Shown here one piece after another: positions 8,487 through 17,707 of a DNA stretch of 64,000 nucleotides (positions are counted from its first letter, which is position 1; every line of letters starts with the position of its first letter). This DNA is from Bacillus_P idriensis_A. GTDB taxonomy: Bacteria > Bacillota > Bacilli > Bacillales > Bacillaceae. The translations under genes were made by a program, and so were the position numbers. Under the pieces are notes generated by a model, which saw nothing but the letters and a program-made list of their open reading frames with translations, was not told the origin of the DNA and ran no database searches. The stretch is taken from NCBI RefSeq assembly GCF_050483325.1, contig NZ_JBCMYF010000007.1:15810-79809 (forward strand). Direction: 5' to 3'.

Positions 8487-8672
8487 TTGCGCTATTTTTG
8501 GACATTTTTTTGGACGTTTTTATTAATGCAAATGATGGCTTACGTCGTTTCTTCAATGACAGGTGTTGCATATAACTTTGTTACTGCTTCAATTCTTGCT
8601 GTTGTTGCAACCGTTCTCATCCTGATACTCGGTGAAGTTGTGCCTGACCGATCTGCAGAGGGACATCATTAA
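8487..8672 (+). CDS. yjzD: Small membrane protein YjzD
   Basis: 61 residues starting at TTG 8487, which is preceded by GAGGTGA at six bases; the same length as B. subtilis YjzD, which also begins with RYFWTFFWTF. An upstream in-frame TTG at 8466 lacks a ribosome site. Two hydrophobic helices (about 3-22 and 31-51) indicate a membrane protein ending in a short charged tail. The homologous region has a DUF2929-type look. Function is unknown. It is divergent from yjaU and ends at a shared terminator with yjzC. Confidence 0.82.
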   Translation: MRYFWTFFWTFLLMQMMAYVVSSMTGVAYNFVTASILAVVATVLILILGEVVPDRSAEGHH

Positions 8673-8696
8673 TACCTAATTTTCGACTCTGCACAT

Positions 8697-8733
8697 AAAA
8701 AACCCTACTATAAATAGTAGGGTTTTTTTTTCG
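8697..8733. terminator. Bidirectional terminator between yjzD and yjzC
   Basis: Perfect 10-bp stem AACCCTACTA / TAGTAGGGTT with a TAAA loop, nine T residues on plus and A-run on the other side. It ends both convergent genes. Confidence 0.92.
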
Positions 8734-8743
8734 GATTTCACGA

Positions 8744-8923
8744 TTATGGTTTTCTTTGATACGTCCAGTGGCGGTCATCATTTGACGTTTCAGGGAAATG
8801 ATCTCCTGCCTGAAGCTTTATTTTTTGAGGATTTTTGACCATTGAGCCTGTTTCCCCAACTTCTACGTAGATGCCATTATTAGGTGCTTTTTGACCTGAT
8901 TTAAAGCGATGCTGCTGCCCCAA
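8744..8923 (-). CDS. yjzC: Conserved small protein YjzC
   Basis: 59 residues beginning at TTG 8923 with an AAGGAGGGA site at 8940-8932. The translation starts MGQQHRFKSGQKAPNNGIY and contains ETGSMVKNPQKIKL and FPETSNDDRHWTYQRKP, matching the YjzC family (B. subtilis YjzC is also 59 residues). The gene lies between yjzD and argF as in B. subtilis. It is hydrophilic with no membrane segment. Function unknown. The TTG start and short length make it easy to miss. Confidence 0.92.
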   Translation of the reverse strand: MGQQHRFKSGQKAPNNGIYVEVGETGSMVKNPQKIKLQAGDHFPETSNDDRHWTYQRKP

Positions 8924-9068
8924 AATAAGATCCCTCCTTAAGGTTCCTTCTTTATGTAGTATGGCAAATCTCCTCTAAATACATGTAAAGCTGAATCGAA
9001 ATTTATCCTTTACACGTTTTTTTCCCTATAGTTTAATGGTAGTGACCTCAGAAGATAGGAGGACAAAA

Positions 9069-9303
9069 ATGGATGAAGTATATTTAATTTTTAACTATTT
9101 ACTGCTCGGTTTATTTCATGGGTCTGATTTCCGATGAACATTTCAGCGAGCTTTTAATGCCTTATACAGCAGGGTTTATCGGTTCCTTGATCATGTCTTA
9201 CTTCTCACTAAAATGGTTTATGGGCATTATGGAAAAAGGGAATTTGAAGTACTTTGCGTTTTATTGCTTCATTGCCGGACCGCTTGTTTTATTTTTTGCT
9301 TAG
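9069..9303 (+). pseudogene. uppP: Internally deleted undecaprenyl-diphosphatase (uppP/bacA) remnant
   Basis: A good ribosome site (TAGGAGG) and ATG at 9069 open MDEVYLIFNYLLLGLFHG, which resembles the start of UppP proteins (LLGLFxG leading into TEPxPISSSGH). The reading then shifts by one frame and 9118-9303 encodes a stretch resembling the UppP C-terminus (LLMPYTAGFIGSLIMSYFSLKW ... FAFYCFIAGPLVLFFA). The whole middle, including the PISSSGH and GxSRSG catalytic regions, is absent, some 190 residues by comparison with the family. Only a 22-codon peptide or a 61-codon C-terminal piece could be translated. It ends at a terminator shared with argF. Family identity is inferred from two short matches in correct order. 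Confidence 0.7.
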
Positions 9304-9340
9304 AAAAAGCATGGATCTTATCTTTTGATCCATGCTTTAT
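9303..9340. terminator. Bidirectional terminator between uppP remnant and argF operon
   Basis: Perfect 12-bp arms AAAGCATGGATC / GATCCATGCTTT with a nine-base loop. T-rich flank on the plus side and a TTTTTC tract on the minus side; it likely ends the arginine operon. Confidence 0.85.
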
Positions 9341-9373
9341 TTCATATGCCTTTAAAATTTTCTCAGATGTGAT

Positions 9374-10327
9374 TTATCCAATCAGCAGTTCCTTCAGCAG
9401 GGCTTTTTGAACATGGAGACGGTTTTCCGCCTGCTGGAAAACGGCTGATTGTTTTCCGTCAATTACTTCTGCTGTTACTTCCTCGCCGCGATGAGCCGGC
9501 AGACAATGAAGGAAATGACTGTCTTTTTTTGCACCGCTCATTAGTTCTCCGTTTATTTGATAAGCGTTAAATGCAGTAAGGCGTATTTCATTTTCTTTTT
9601 CCTGTCCCATGCTCGTCCATACATCTGAATACACAATATCTGCCTGATGAACAGCTTCTTCTGGATCCGTTGTGGCAGAGATGACAGCTCCTGTCTGTTT
9701 GCAGATCTCAGCGATTTTCCCCATTACGGACGGATCTGGACCGTACCCTTCCGGATGAGCGATGACCGCATCCATTCCAACCTTTGCACATGCAATTAAT
9801 AAAGAGTGCGCCACATTATTTCCATCGCCGACATATGCAACCTTTATGCCATTAAACGTTTTTTTCAGCTGGAAAATCGTCATTAAATCTGCAAGTGCCT
9901 GGCACGGATGAAATGTGTCTGTTAATCCATTAATAACTGGAATTGTCGCATGGAGGGCAAGCTCCTCTACTTTTTCATGTTCAAATGTCCGGATCATAAT
10001 AGCATCTACATACCCTGACAGGACTTTTGCTGTATCACCAATGCTTTCCCCGCGGCCTAATTGAAGATCCTGACTGCTTAAAAAGAGCGCGCTCCCTCCA
10101 AGCTGCTGTATGCCCGCTTCAAATGAAACACGTGTCCGAGTTGACGATTTTTCAAAAATCATCGCCAATATTTTCCCGGACAAAATCGATTGAATGGGAA
10201 ATTTCTTCATATGGATTCCTTCTTCAACAAGATGCAGGATTTCCTCAGTCGTGTAATCAAGCAGGGTCAAACAATCTTTTCCTAATAATGCGGATGATTT
10301 AGTCTGCGCCAATTTTACCGAACTCAT
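9374..10327 (-). CDS. argF: Ornithine carbamoyltransferase ArgF
   Basis: 317 residues, normal length. It joins carbamoyl phosphate and ornithine to give citrulline. The carbamoyl-phosphate loop STRTR (about residue 58), the HPCQ motif (about 140) and the ornithine-binding HCLPAHRG (about 276) are all present, so the enzyme should be active. Its ATG overlaps the carB stop by four bases (ATGA). It is the last gene of the argCJBD-carAB-argF operon, so the carbamoyl phosphate made by the two preceding gene products feeds it directly. Argininosuccinate synthase and lyase are not in the window. Confidence 0.97.
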   Translation of the reverse strand: MSSVKLAQTKSSALLGKDCLTLLDYTTEEILHLVEEGIHMKKFPIQSILSGKILAMIFEKSSTRTRVSFEAGIQQLGGSALFLSSQDLQLGRGESIGDTAKVLSGYVDAIMIRTFEHEKVEELALHATIPVINGLTDTFHPCQALADLMTIFQLKKTFNGIKVAYVGDGNNVAHSLLIACAKVGMDAVIAHPEGYGPDPSVMGKIAEICKQTGAVISATTDPEEAVHQADIVYSDVWTSMGQEKENEIRLTAFNAYQINGELMSGAKKDSHFLHCLPAHRGEEVTAEVIDGKQSAVFQQAENRLHVQKALLKELLIG

Positions 10328-13300
10328 ATCATGTTCACTCCCGTTCGTGTCAGTTCTCTTATTGAATAAACCTTATAGTCAGATGCCGCTTTTAAATAAG
10401 CCATAAAAGATGCGGAATCTGAAAAAACTTTGATTCCTTTCTCAGCAGCAAGCAGCCGTTTTTCTTTCGATTCTTCATTTTTCAGACTGAGAAACACACC
10501 GTTCTCTACCGTTTCAGCCCATTTCAGAAAGCATTCCGTTTCGGTTTTCAGTCCAGCTGCTTCTGCTTTTTGGATCAGAGTATAATCTGCTGCATCCATA
10601 AAAACACTGATGCTGCTCTTATCGCGATCTTCATCAAATACCTTGCCGAGGGCTTCCTTTAATGTAGGTGCAAGGCACATCCCTTCCCCTGTTGATCTCA
10701 TTTCAGGACTTAGCTTAAGGTCTACATTTTGAAGAGCGTGACTAGAGAAAACGGGATATTTCACAGCCGTATAGGGTCTTTCTTTTTCTATATAATAATG
10801 TGTGAGCTTTTCTCCATTCAGCATTCCTGAAGCAAGTTCAATCATCGGTACATCCATCACTTTGCTGACAATCGGGGCCGTCCGGCTTGCCCGCGGATTG
10901 ACTTCAAGTACGTACAGCGTTTCGTCTTGAATCAGAAACTGGATATTCATGATTCCTTTAAAGCCTAGATGCTTCACAATTTTTTGAGCCGCATCATGCA
11001 TGTCTTGCTTCAGTTTGTCACTTATATTCTTGGAAGGAATAATCGCCATGCTGTCTCCTGAATGCACACCAGCTGGCTCAATATGCTCCATCACTGCAGG
11101 GATGAGGATGCTTTCCCCGTCTGCAATGAGGTCCACTTCTGCTTCCTGACCTGTCACATAACGATCAATCAGGATTGGAAACGATTGATTTCCGGCTTTT
11201 TGAACCTGCCTCTTAAGCTGCTCTTTATTTTCAAGGACAATCATTCCTTTTCCTCCAATAACGTATGAAGGTCTGATTAGAACAGGATAGCCGATTTTGT
11301 CTGCTTCCTTGATGGCCTCATCTGCGTTATGAGCAGTTGTGCCGGGCAGATGCGCGACTTCTATTTTGTCTAGCAGGCGATAAAATTTCTCCCGTTCCTC
11401 AAGGATATCAAGGGTTTCTGAATCTGTTCCGAGAAGGAGTGCACCATTTTCTTCAAGTTCAGCTGCAAGATTGATTGCCGTTTGGCCGCCAAATTGGACA
11501 ATCGTTACATCTATCTGTTCAGCCTCAATGACATTCAAAACGTGTTCAACAGTCAGCGGTTCGAAGTACAGACGATCACCTGTTTCAAAATCCGTGCTGA
11601 CAGTTTCAGGATTATTGTTGATCATAATTGCTTCAAACCCCAGCTTTTGCAAGGCTTGAATTCCCTGCACAGCACTGTAGTCGAACTCAACTCCCTGTCC
11701 GATGCGGATGGGGCCAGATCCAAGTACCAGTGCTTTTTTTCTGGAATTTGCAGCTTTTTCAAGTTCGCATTCTCCGAAATAAGTTGAATAATAGTAGTTG
11801 GTTCTCGCTTCAAATTCCGCTGCACATGTATCAACAATTTTATATTTAGCAGTGATGCCGAGTGATTTTCTCAGCGTTCTTACAGCAGATTCCTTTTCAT
11901 CTAAACAATGTGAGATGTACTGATCAGAACATCCTTTTTCTTTTGCATAGGACAGGAAGTCTTTTGTGATTTCGTGCAGGGTCATGGATTTAAGCTCTTT
12001 TTCCAATGTGACAAGTGAGAGAAAGCTGTTTAAAAAATAATAATCAATTCCTGTTTCCTCATGGATCACATTTAGGCTTTCCCCTCGTCTTAACAGCTCT
12101 ATTATGGCGAAAAACCGCTGATCTGTAGCTTTTTTTATTATGTTTAATAGTTGAAGATCTGACAGCATTGATATTTCATCAAAATAAATTCCGACATTTC
12201 CGAGTTCAAGTGATGATACTGCTTTTTGAATAGCTGCTTCTAGATTTCTTTCTATCGCCATCACTTCACCGGTTGCCTTCATTTTCGTGCCAAGTGTGCG
12301 GTCGGCATCTTTGAATTTATCAAAAGGCCATCTTGGAAATTTCACGACCACATAATCAAGAGCAGGCTCAAAGCTTGCAAAGGTTGACTGTGTCAATGGA
12401 TTTTTCAGTTCGCTTAATGTGTAGCCGGCTGCAAGCTTTGCTGCAATCTTAGCAATTGGATACCCCGTCGCTTTTGATGCAAGAGCTGAAGAACGGCTGA
12501 CACGCGGATTGACCTCAATAACGTAATATTGCTTGCTGACCGGATCAAGAGCAAACTGGATGTTGCAGCCGCCAACCACATTCAAAGCTGAAATGATGGT
12601 TAACGAAGCACTCCGGAGCATTTGATATTCGTGATCAGTCAGCGTTTGTGAAGGTGCCACTACAATAGAATCCCCTGTATGAATCCCGACAGGATCGATG
12701 TTTTCCATATTGCATACAGTGATACACGTATTGGCTGCATCTCTCATAACCTCGTATTCAACCTCTTTGAATCCGGCAATGCTTTTTTCCACCAGGCATT
12801 GATGAATCGGGCTTGCACTTAATCCGCTTTTCATCAAATCAATTAATGCCTTTTCATCATCAGCAATCCCGCCTCCCTTACCGCCTAGTGTGTAAGCAGG
12901 GCGGACAATGATCGGGTAGCCGATTTCCTTTGCAAATGCCAGTGCTTCATCTGCACCAGTTACAATTTCGCTTGCAGGTACAGGCTGTTTCAGGTCATAC
13001 ATCAGCTTTCTGAACTTTTCTCTGTCTTCTCCCATTTGAATCGATCGAACAGATGTACCCAGAACGTGCACATTATGTTTTTGCAGAACTCCGGCCTCAT
13101 GAAGTTTCACAGCCAAATTGAGTCCGGTTTGACCGCCAAGCGTTGCAAGCAGGCCGTCCGGTTTTTCTTTTTCGATTATTTTCGTGAGGCTTTTTACCGT
13201 TAACGGTTCAAAGTAGACCTCATCTGCGTATTGATGATCCGTCATTATCGTTGCCGGATTGTTGTTCACAAGAATGACCTTGTAGCCTTCTTCTTTCAAG

Positions 13301-13407
13301 GCAATGCAGCCTTGAGTCCCTGAATAATCAAACTCTGCAGCCTGGCCAATGATAATTGGGCCAGAACCGATTACTAGGATGCTTTTTATATCATGACGTT
13401 TAGGCAT
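10324..13407 (-). CDS. carB: Carbamoyl-phosphate synthase large subunit, arginine-specific
   Basis: 1027 residues. Two homologous ATP-grasp synthetase halves are visible: the first starts at IKSILVIGSGPIIIGQAAEFDYSG (residue 8, motif given in part) and the second repeats GSGPIRIGQGVEFDYS near residue 550; both carry GGKGGG/GGKGM-type loops and EVNPR motifs. A shorter MGS-like C-terminal domain follows, typical of the Bacillus arginine-specific enzyme (CarB), which is not controlled by pyrimidines like PyrAB. It makes carbamoyl phosphate from glutamine, bicarbonate and two ATP with CarA. It overlaps carA by eight bases and argF by four. Confidence 0.97.
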   Translation of the reverse strand: MPKRHDIKSILVIGSGPIIIGQAAEFDYSGTQGCIALKEEGYKVILVNNNPATIMTDHQYADEVYFEPLTVKSLTKIIEKEKPDGLLATLGGQTGLNLAVKLHEAGVLQKHNVHVLGTSVRSIQMGEDREKFRKLMYDLKQPVPASEIVTGADEALAFAKEIGYPIIVRPAYTLGGKGGGIADDEKALIDLMKSGLSASPIHQCLVEKSIAGFKEVEYEVMRDAANTCITVCNMENIDPVGIHTGDSIVVAPSQTLTDHEYQMLRSASLTIISALNVVGGCNIQFALDPVSKQYYVIEVNPRVSRSSALASKATGYPIAKIAAKLAAGYTLSELKNPLTQSTFASFEPALDYVVVKFPRWPFDKFKDADRTLGTKMKATGEVMAIERNLEAAIQKAVSSLELGNVGIYFDEISMLSDLQLLNIIKKATDQRFFAIIELLRRGESLNVIHEETGIDYYFLNSFLSLVTLEKELKSMTLHEITKDFLSYAKEKGCSDQYISHCLDEKESAVRTLRKSLGITAKYKIVDTCAAEFEARTNYYYSTYFGECELEKAANSRKKALVLGSGPIRIGQGVEFDYSAVQGIQALQKLGFEAIMINNNPETVSTDFETGDRLYFEPLTVEHVLNVIEAEQIDVTIVQFGGQTAINLAAELEENGALLLGTDSETLDILEEREKFYRLLDKIEVAHLPGTTAHNADEAIKEADKIGYPVLIRPSYVIGGKGMIVLENKEQLKRQVQKAGNQSFPILIDRYVTGQEAEVDLIADGESILIPAVMEHIEPAGVHSGDSMAIIPSKNISDKLKQDMHDAAQKIVKHLGFKGIMNIQFLIQDETLYVLEVNPRASRTAPIVSKVMDVPMIELASGMLNGEKLTHYYIEKERPYTAVKYPVFSSHALQNVDLKLSPEMRSTGEGMCLAPTLKEALGKVFDEDRDKSSISVFMDAADYTLIQKAEAAGLKTETECFLKWAETVENGVFLSLKNEESKEKRLLAAEKGIKVFSDSASFMAYLKAASDYKVYSIRELTRTGVNMI

Positions 13408-14449
13408 AAACCATTTCTCTCCTTGTGTTTAGAACCATTTCCAGAAATTCATCGAAGATATATTCACTTTCTGCAGGTCCGGGATGGGCTTCTGGGTGAA
13501 ATTGTACGGACAGAATCGGAAGTGTCTGATGAAACATGCCCTCAACCGACTGATCATTCACATTGATGAATCTGACGCCAAACACTTTATGATGTGCTGA
13601 CGTCACCACATAGCTGTGATTTTGAGAAGTCATAAAGACCTTTCCTTTTTTCTGATCCGAAACAGGATGATTTGCTCCTCTATGTCCAAACGGCAGCTTC
13701 ATCGTATCTCCTCCGTAAGCAAGGGCAATAAGTTGATGCCCAAGGCAAATGCCGAGCGTTGGATAGCTGTCCGCAATCTTTTTTATAGCCGGCAAATAGG
13801 TTTCAAGGTCTTTTGGATCGCCTGGCCCGTTTGATAGAACAACAGCATCAGGCTGAATATGCGCAAGCTGATTCAGTTCTGTATAAGGAATAATCGTTAC
13901 TTTGCAGTTTCTCTTCAGAAACGATTGCAAAATTGATTTTTTGAATCCGAAATCAATCAAGGCAACGTGAATAGATCCTTCTCCGCGAACTGTGATTCCC
14001 TTTTCAATAGCTGGCAATTTTTTTGTTGCTTTACTTTGTTTTATTTCATTACAATCATCAGCCGATAGCTGTGCCTTCATCGTTCCATTTTTGCGGATTT
14101 GCTTGACGATGGACCTTGTATCCACATGACTGATATATGGAACATTCCATTTGTCCAAGTACTCTTTGACACTATAAGCGGCCTCATAATGAGAGAAATG
14201 TTCACAGCATTCATAAAAAACGGCACCTTTTACTTGAGGTCTCTCACTCTCAAAGTCAACTGCATTTATGCCGTAATTTCCGATCAAAGGATAAGTAAAC
14301 ACGATGATCTGATTCTGATACGACGGGTCAGTAAGCACCTCTTGATAGCCTGTCATGCCCGTGTAAAAGACGATCTCTCCTTCACTGTCTTCGCCGTTCA
14401 AATTTCCTTTATAGCTGGTGCCATCCTCAAGAAGCAGGTAACCGCTCAT
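13400..14449 (-). CDS. carA: Carbamoyl-phosphate synthase small subunit, arginine-specific
   Basis: About 349 residues. N-terminal CarA domain followed by a class I glutamine amidotransferase with the nucleophile Cys in GICLGHQ (about 236) and the His in QFHPEAHPGPAE (about 320). It hydrolyses glutamine and passes ammonia to CarB. ATG 14449 has GAGG nine bases upstream; the in-frame ATG two codons earlier is too close to it. A 67-bp AT-rich gap before it holds a possible ARG box. Sequence and context (arginine operon) identify the arginine-repressed paralogue rather than PyrAA. Confidence 0.96.
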   Translation of the reverse strand: MSGYLLLEDGTSYKGNLNGEDSEGEIVFYTGMTGYQEVLTDPSYQNQIIVFTYPLIGNYGINAVDFESERPQVKGAVFYECCEHFSHYEAAYSVKEYLDKWNVPYISHVDTRSIVKQIRKNGTMKAQLSADDCNEIKQSKATKKLPAIEKGITVRGEGSIHVALIDFGFKKSILQSFLKRNCKVTIIPYTELNQLAHIQPDAVVLSNGPGDPKDLETYLPAIKKIADSYPTLGICLGHQLIALAYGGDTMKLPFGHRGANHPVSDQKKGKVFMTSQNHSYVVTSAHHKVFGVRFINVNDQSVEGMFHQTLPILSVQFHPEAHPGPAESEYIFDEFLEMVLNTRREMVYA

Positions 14450-14466
14450 TTTCATTCACCTCGTAA

Positions 14467-14480
14467 TGAATTTTTATTTA
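14467..14480. promoter_or_regulatory. Candidate ARG box upstream of carA
   Basis: TGAATTTTTATTTA differs at one position from the palindromic ARG-box core TGAATwwwwATTCA recognised by ArgR/AhrC. It sits in the argD-carA gap, the only spacer longer than about 12 bp inside the operon, so an internal regulated promoter is possible. Single boxes are common by chance in AT-rich DNA. Confidence 0.45.
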
Positions 14481-14522
14481 TATTAGAGTATATTTATACA
14501 TTTAGCATTAAAAAAATTTATG

Positions 14523-15683
14523 TTACCGGCTGACTGTCACTTCTGCATGTTTAATCGTTTTTTCTATAATCCCAACCGCTTCATTTATTTCATCCGCTGA
14601 TACAGTGAGCGGAGGAAGAAGCCGGATGACGTCTGGACCTGCAGGGAGTGTTAATAACCCATTGTTTCGCAGTTCCGTAATAATTGGGGCTGAGTCCTGA
14701 TTTAATTGAATGCCGATCATGAAACCTTTTCCTCTAATCTCTGTTACAGCAGGCGCATCAAGCAATGCAGCTTCTAGCTTTTCGGCCATTTTTTCTGACT
14801 TTTTAGCAACTTCCTGTAAGAATTGGGGCTGAAAGATCTTTGTGAGCGTTGCTCTAGCTGCTGCCATCGCAAGCGGATTCCCTCCAAATGTCGTTCCATG
14901 TGAACCCGGCTGAAAGGATGCAATCAGCTCTTTTTTTCCAATCATGGCTCCAACAGGAAATCCGCTGCCGAGTCCTTTGGCTGCTGTAATAATATCAGGC
15001 TCTATTTTAAAATGCTGATAAGCAAATGGCAGACCCGTACGTCCAATGCCTGTTTGGACTTCATCAACAATCAGCAGTGAGCCGAGCCGTGCACATGTTT
15101 CTTTCACTTTTTCTAAAAATGCAGCTTCTGCCGGTACAACTCCGCCCTCTCCCTGAATAACTTCAAGCATAATCGCAGCATAATCGTCTCCGTCTAATTG
15201 GTCTAGAGACTCCATATCGTTAAAAGGCAAGTATTCAAATTGCGGCAATAACGGTCCAAAGCCATCATGAATTTTCGCCTGGCCGGTAGCAGACATCGCT
15301 GCAAATGTTCTGCCATGAAACGATTGCTTAAAAGTAACAATCTTCGTTTTGCCCGTGTGCTTTCTCGCAAGCTTTATCGCAGCTTCATTCGCTTCTGCCC
15401 CGCTGTTGCAAAAAAACACTGCATCACAGCAGCAGCTGGCTGTAAGAATCTCAGCTGTTTCCTCCTGCAATGGATGCTGAAAAAGATTCGATACGTGCCA
15501 GACTTTATCAAGCTGATCTTGAACCGCCTGCAGCACATCCTTGTCTCCGTGGCCTAAATTACAAACAGCAATTCCTGAGATAAAATCAAGATAAGTTTTG
15601 CCGTTTTGATCCGTCGCGACCGAGCCGCTCGCTTCCTTTATCTCCAAATCCCAGCGTGCATATGTAGGAAATACATGACTCAT
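14523..15683 (-). CDS. argD: Acetylornithine aminotransferase ArgD
   Basis: 386 residues, class III PLP-dependent aminotransferase. It converts N-acetylglutamate semialdehyde to N-acetylornithine using glutamate. Visible features include NSGAEANEAAIKLARK (PLP phosphate site, about 95), IVDEVQTGIGRTG (about 206) and the Schiff-base Lys in ITAAKGLGSGFP (about 239). The ATG overlaps the argB stop by four bases and its AAGGAGG lies inside argB. Fourth gene of the operon, same position as in B. subtilis. Confidence 0.97.
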   Translation of the reverse strand: MSHVFPTYARWDLEIKEASGSVATDQNGKTYLDFISGIAVCNLGHGDKDVLQAVQDQLDKVWHVSNLFQHPLQEETAEILTASCCCDAVFFCNSGAEANEAAIKLARKHTGKTKIVTFKQSFHGRTFAAMSATGQAKIHDGFGPLLPQFEYLPFNDMESLDQLDGDDYAAIMLEVIQGEGGVVPAEAAFLEKVKETCARLGSLLIVDEVQTGIGRTGLPFAYQHFKIEPDIITAAKGLGSGFPVGAMIGKKELIASFQPGSHGTTFGGNPLAMAAARATLTKIFQPQFLQEVAKKSEKMAEKLEAALLDAPAVTEIRGKGFMIGIQLNQDSAPIITELRNNGLLTLPAGPDVIRLLPPLTVSADEINEAVGIIEKTIKHAEVTVSR

Positions 15684-16459
15684 TTAAATGCAGCCTCCTT
15701 TTTCATGGTAATTTTTGTTCCCAAGATGGATTGTTCTGCAACAAACATTGACTGGCCGCTGACTATCATCACTTCTTTTAAAGATTGAGACAATGACCTG
15801 ATCGCAGCCTGCACTTTCGGAATCATCCCGCCGTTAATAATTCCTGCGCCAATCAACTCTTCAATTTCATCGGGCGTAGTATGATTGATCACTTGTTTTT
15901 CCTTTAAAATACCTGGTACATCTGTGACAAACAGCAGTTTTTTAGCACCAAGTGCACTTGCTATAGCAGCTGCTGCTGTATCTGCGTTGACATTAAGTGT
16001 CTGATGATCTTCTGTTCTCGCAATCGGAGCAATAACAGGAATGTAATCACCATCAAGCAGTGTTTTTATCAGATGGATTTGGACGTTTGATATTTGTCCT
16101 ACATATCCAAGTTCTTTCTCATTTAGAAAATCAGCTGTCAGTATTCCGCCATCAGAACCTGCAATTCCAGCAGAAGTGAGGTTATTTTGTTCCAGAGCCC
16201 TTACAATTTGTTTATTGATTTGGCCTGCGAGCACCATCTCAGCGATATCCAGGACCTGCTTAGTTGTCTTTCTCTGTCCGTTGATAAACTCCGTCGCAAC
16301 GTTCATGCTTTGGAGAACGCTATTGATCGCAGGACCTCCGCCGTGGACAATGACGACTTTATATCCTTGTTTTTTCAGCTCGTGCAGACTTCCGAAAAAT
16401 GGCTCTGACAGTTCATCAACTATACTTCCTCCGCATTTCAATACGACAACTTTGCTCAT
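15680..16459 (-). CDS. argB: Acetylglutamate kinase ArgB
   Basis: 259 residues from ATG 16459, which has AAGGAGAGG directly upstream and gives the B. subtilis length; the longer reading would run into argJ. It phosphorylates N-acetylglutamate. The amino acid kinase fold is shown by the N-terminal VVVLKCGGSIVDE, the VIVHGGGPAIN loop (about 40) and the ATP-site Lys in GMIPKVQAAI (about 210). The usual first motif is K-x-GGS; here Cys lies between Lys and Gly, a mild substitution that keeps the essential Lys. It lies ten bases after argJ. Confidence 0.96.
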   Translation of the reverse strand: MSKVVVLKCGGSIVDELSEPFFGSLHELKKQGYKVVIVHGGGPAINSVLQSMNVATEFINGQRKTTKQVLDIAEMVLAGQINKQIVRALEQNNLTSAGIAGSDGGILTADFLNEKELGYVGQISNVQIHLIKTLLDGDYIPVIAPIARTEDHQTLNVNADTAAAAIASALGAKKLLFVTDVPGILKEKQVINHTTPDEIEELIGAGIINGGMIPKVQAAIRSLSQSLKEVMIVSGQSMFVAEQSILGTKITMKKEAAFK

Positions 16460-16469
16460 GGTCCTCTCC

Positions 16470-17696
16470 TTACGTTCTGTAGCTTGCGTTAATTTTGACA
16501 TAATCGTATGTCAGATCGCAGCCCCAGGCTTTTCCTTCTCCGTTTCCGATCCGGAGGTCGATATGAATATTCACTGTGTTTTTTTCCAGTACTTCTTTTG
16601 CCTTATCTTCAGAAAAATTCTGAGGCTGACCATTATGATACAGACATTGATCACCTAAAAAGATGCCGATTTTATCAGGATTCACCTCTGCGCTGCTGTG
16701 GCCGATTGCACCGATAATTCTTCCCCAGTTTGCATCAGCACCATAAATGGCTGTTTTGACAAGACTTGATCCGACCACTTTTTTTGCCGTAATTCGTGCT
16801 TCCTCATCAGTTGCTGCTCCTTCGACTGTCACTTCAATCAGCTTCGTAGCGCCTTCACCATCCCTTGCTATGCTCTTTGCAAGATCTTCGCATACAAGCT
16901 TTAGGCCCTGCTTGAAGGTATCCCAATCATCATGCCCTGAAGTAAGAGGTTCATTATTAGCCAATCCATTTGCCATCACTAAAACCATATCGTTCGTTGA
17001 GGTTTCGCCGTCAACTGTAATTTGATTAAATGAAACATCCGTCAATTCACTGAGAGCCTCCTGCAGAACACTGCTTTCCACAGCGGCATCTGTTGTAACA
17101 AATGCAAGCATGGTCGCCATGTTTGGATGAATCATCCCGGACCCTTTTGCACAGCCGCCGATCGTTACTTTTTTTCCGTCAATCATCATTTCATAGCATG
17201 TTTTCTTCGTCATTGTATCCGTCGTTAAAATCGCTTCTTGGAACTCTGGTGACCCGTCTTTTGATGGAGAAATTTCCTCAACACCATTCCGGATGCAGTC
17301 CATTTTTAAATATTCACCGATAACACCTGTAGAAGCTACTGCCACATGCTCTTCTTTTAATGCAAAAGACTTTGCGCACAATGCCCTCATCTCATACGCA
17401 TCTTTCAATCCCTGCTCTCCTGTACATGCATTGGCAATCGCACTGTTCACTATAAGCGCCTGCAGTTTATGATCCATTTCAATGCTTTCTTGTGTTATTT
17501 TCAGCGGAGCTGCCTGAAAATGACTTTGTGTGTAAACCGCAGCACAGCTTGCGGGAACTTCGCTTATTAAAACGCCTAAATCCTTTTTAGCATATCGCAG
17601 TCCGGTATGTACCCCATCTGCTGTAAATCCTGCTGGTGATGTAACTGATCCTTCATCTATTTTGCGGAGCCCGGTGGACTCTTTTACTTTAAGCAT
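16470..17696 (-). CDS. argJ: Bifunctional ornithine acetyltransferase/N-acetylglutamate synthase ArgJ
   Basis: 408 residues, full-length precursor. The self-cleavage site is intact: KGSGMIHPNMATML, with Thr195 as the new N-terminal nucleophile of the beta chain. ArgJ recycles the acetyl group from acetylornithine onto glutamate, and in Bacillus the bifunctional form can also use acetyl-CoA, which makes ArgA unnecessary. TAGGAGG precedes the ATG. It lies 11 bp after argC. Whether it is mono- or bifunctional cannot be decided from sequence alone; synteny favours bifunctional. Confidence 0.96.
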   Translation of the reverse strand: MLKVKESTGLRKIDEGSVTSPAGFTADGVHTGLRYAKKDLGVLISEVPASCAAVYTQSHFQAAPLKITQESIEMDHKLQALIVNSAIANACTGEQGLKDAYEMRALCAKSFALKEEHVAVASTGVIGEYLKMDCIRNGVEEISPSKDGSPEFQEAILTTDTMTKKTCYEMMIDGKKVTIGGCAKGSGMIHPNMATMLAFVTTDAAVESSVLQEALSELTDVSFNQITVDGETSTNDMVLVMANGLANNEPLTSGHDDWDTFKQGLKLVCEDLAKSIARDGEGATKLIEVTVEGAATDEEARITAKKVVGSSLVKTAIYGADANWGRIIGAIGHSSAEVNPDKIGIFLGDQCLYHNGQPQNFSEDKAKEVLEKNTVNIHIDLRIGNGEGKAWGCDLTYDYVKINASYRT

Positions 17697-17707
17697 AATT
17701 CAGCCTC

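Noticed and set aside
11622..11837. Antisense open frames within carB and other large genes
   Set aside because: They are codon-bias shadows of strongly supported genes on the opposite strand.
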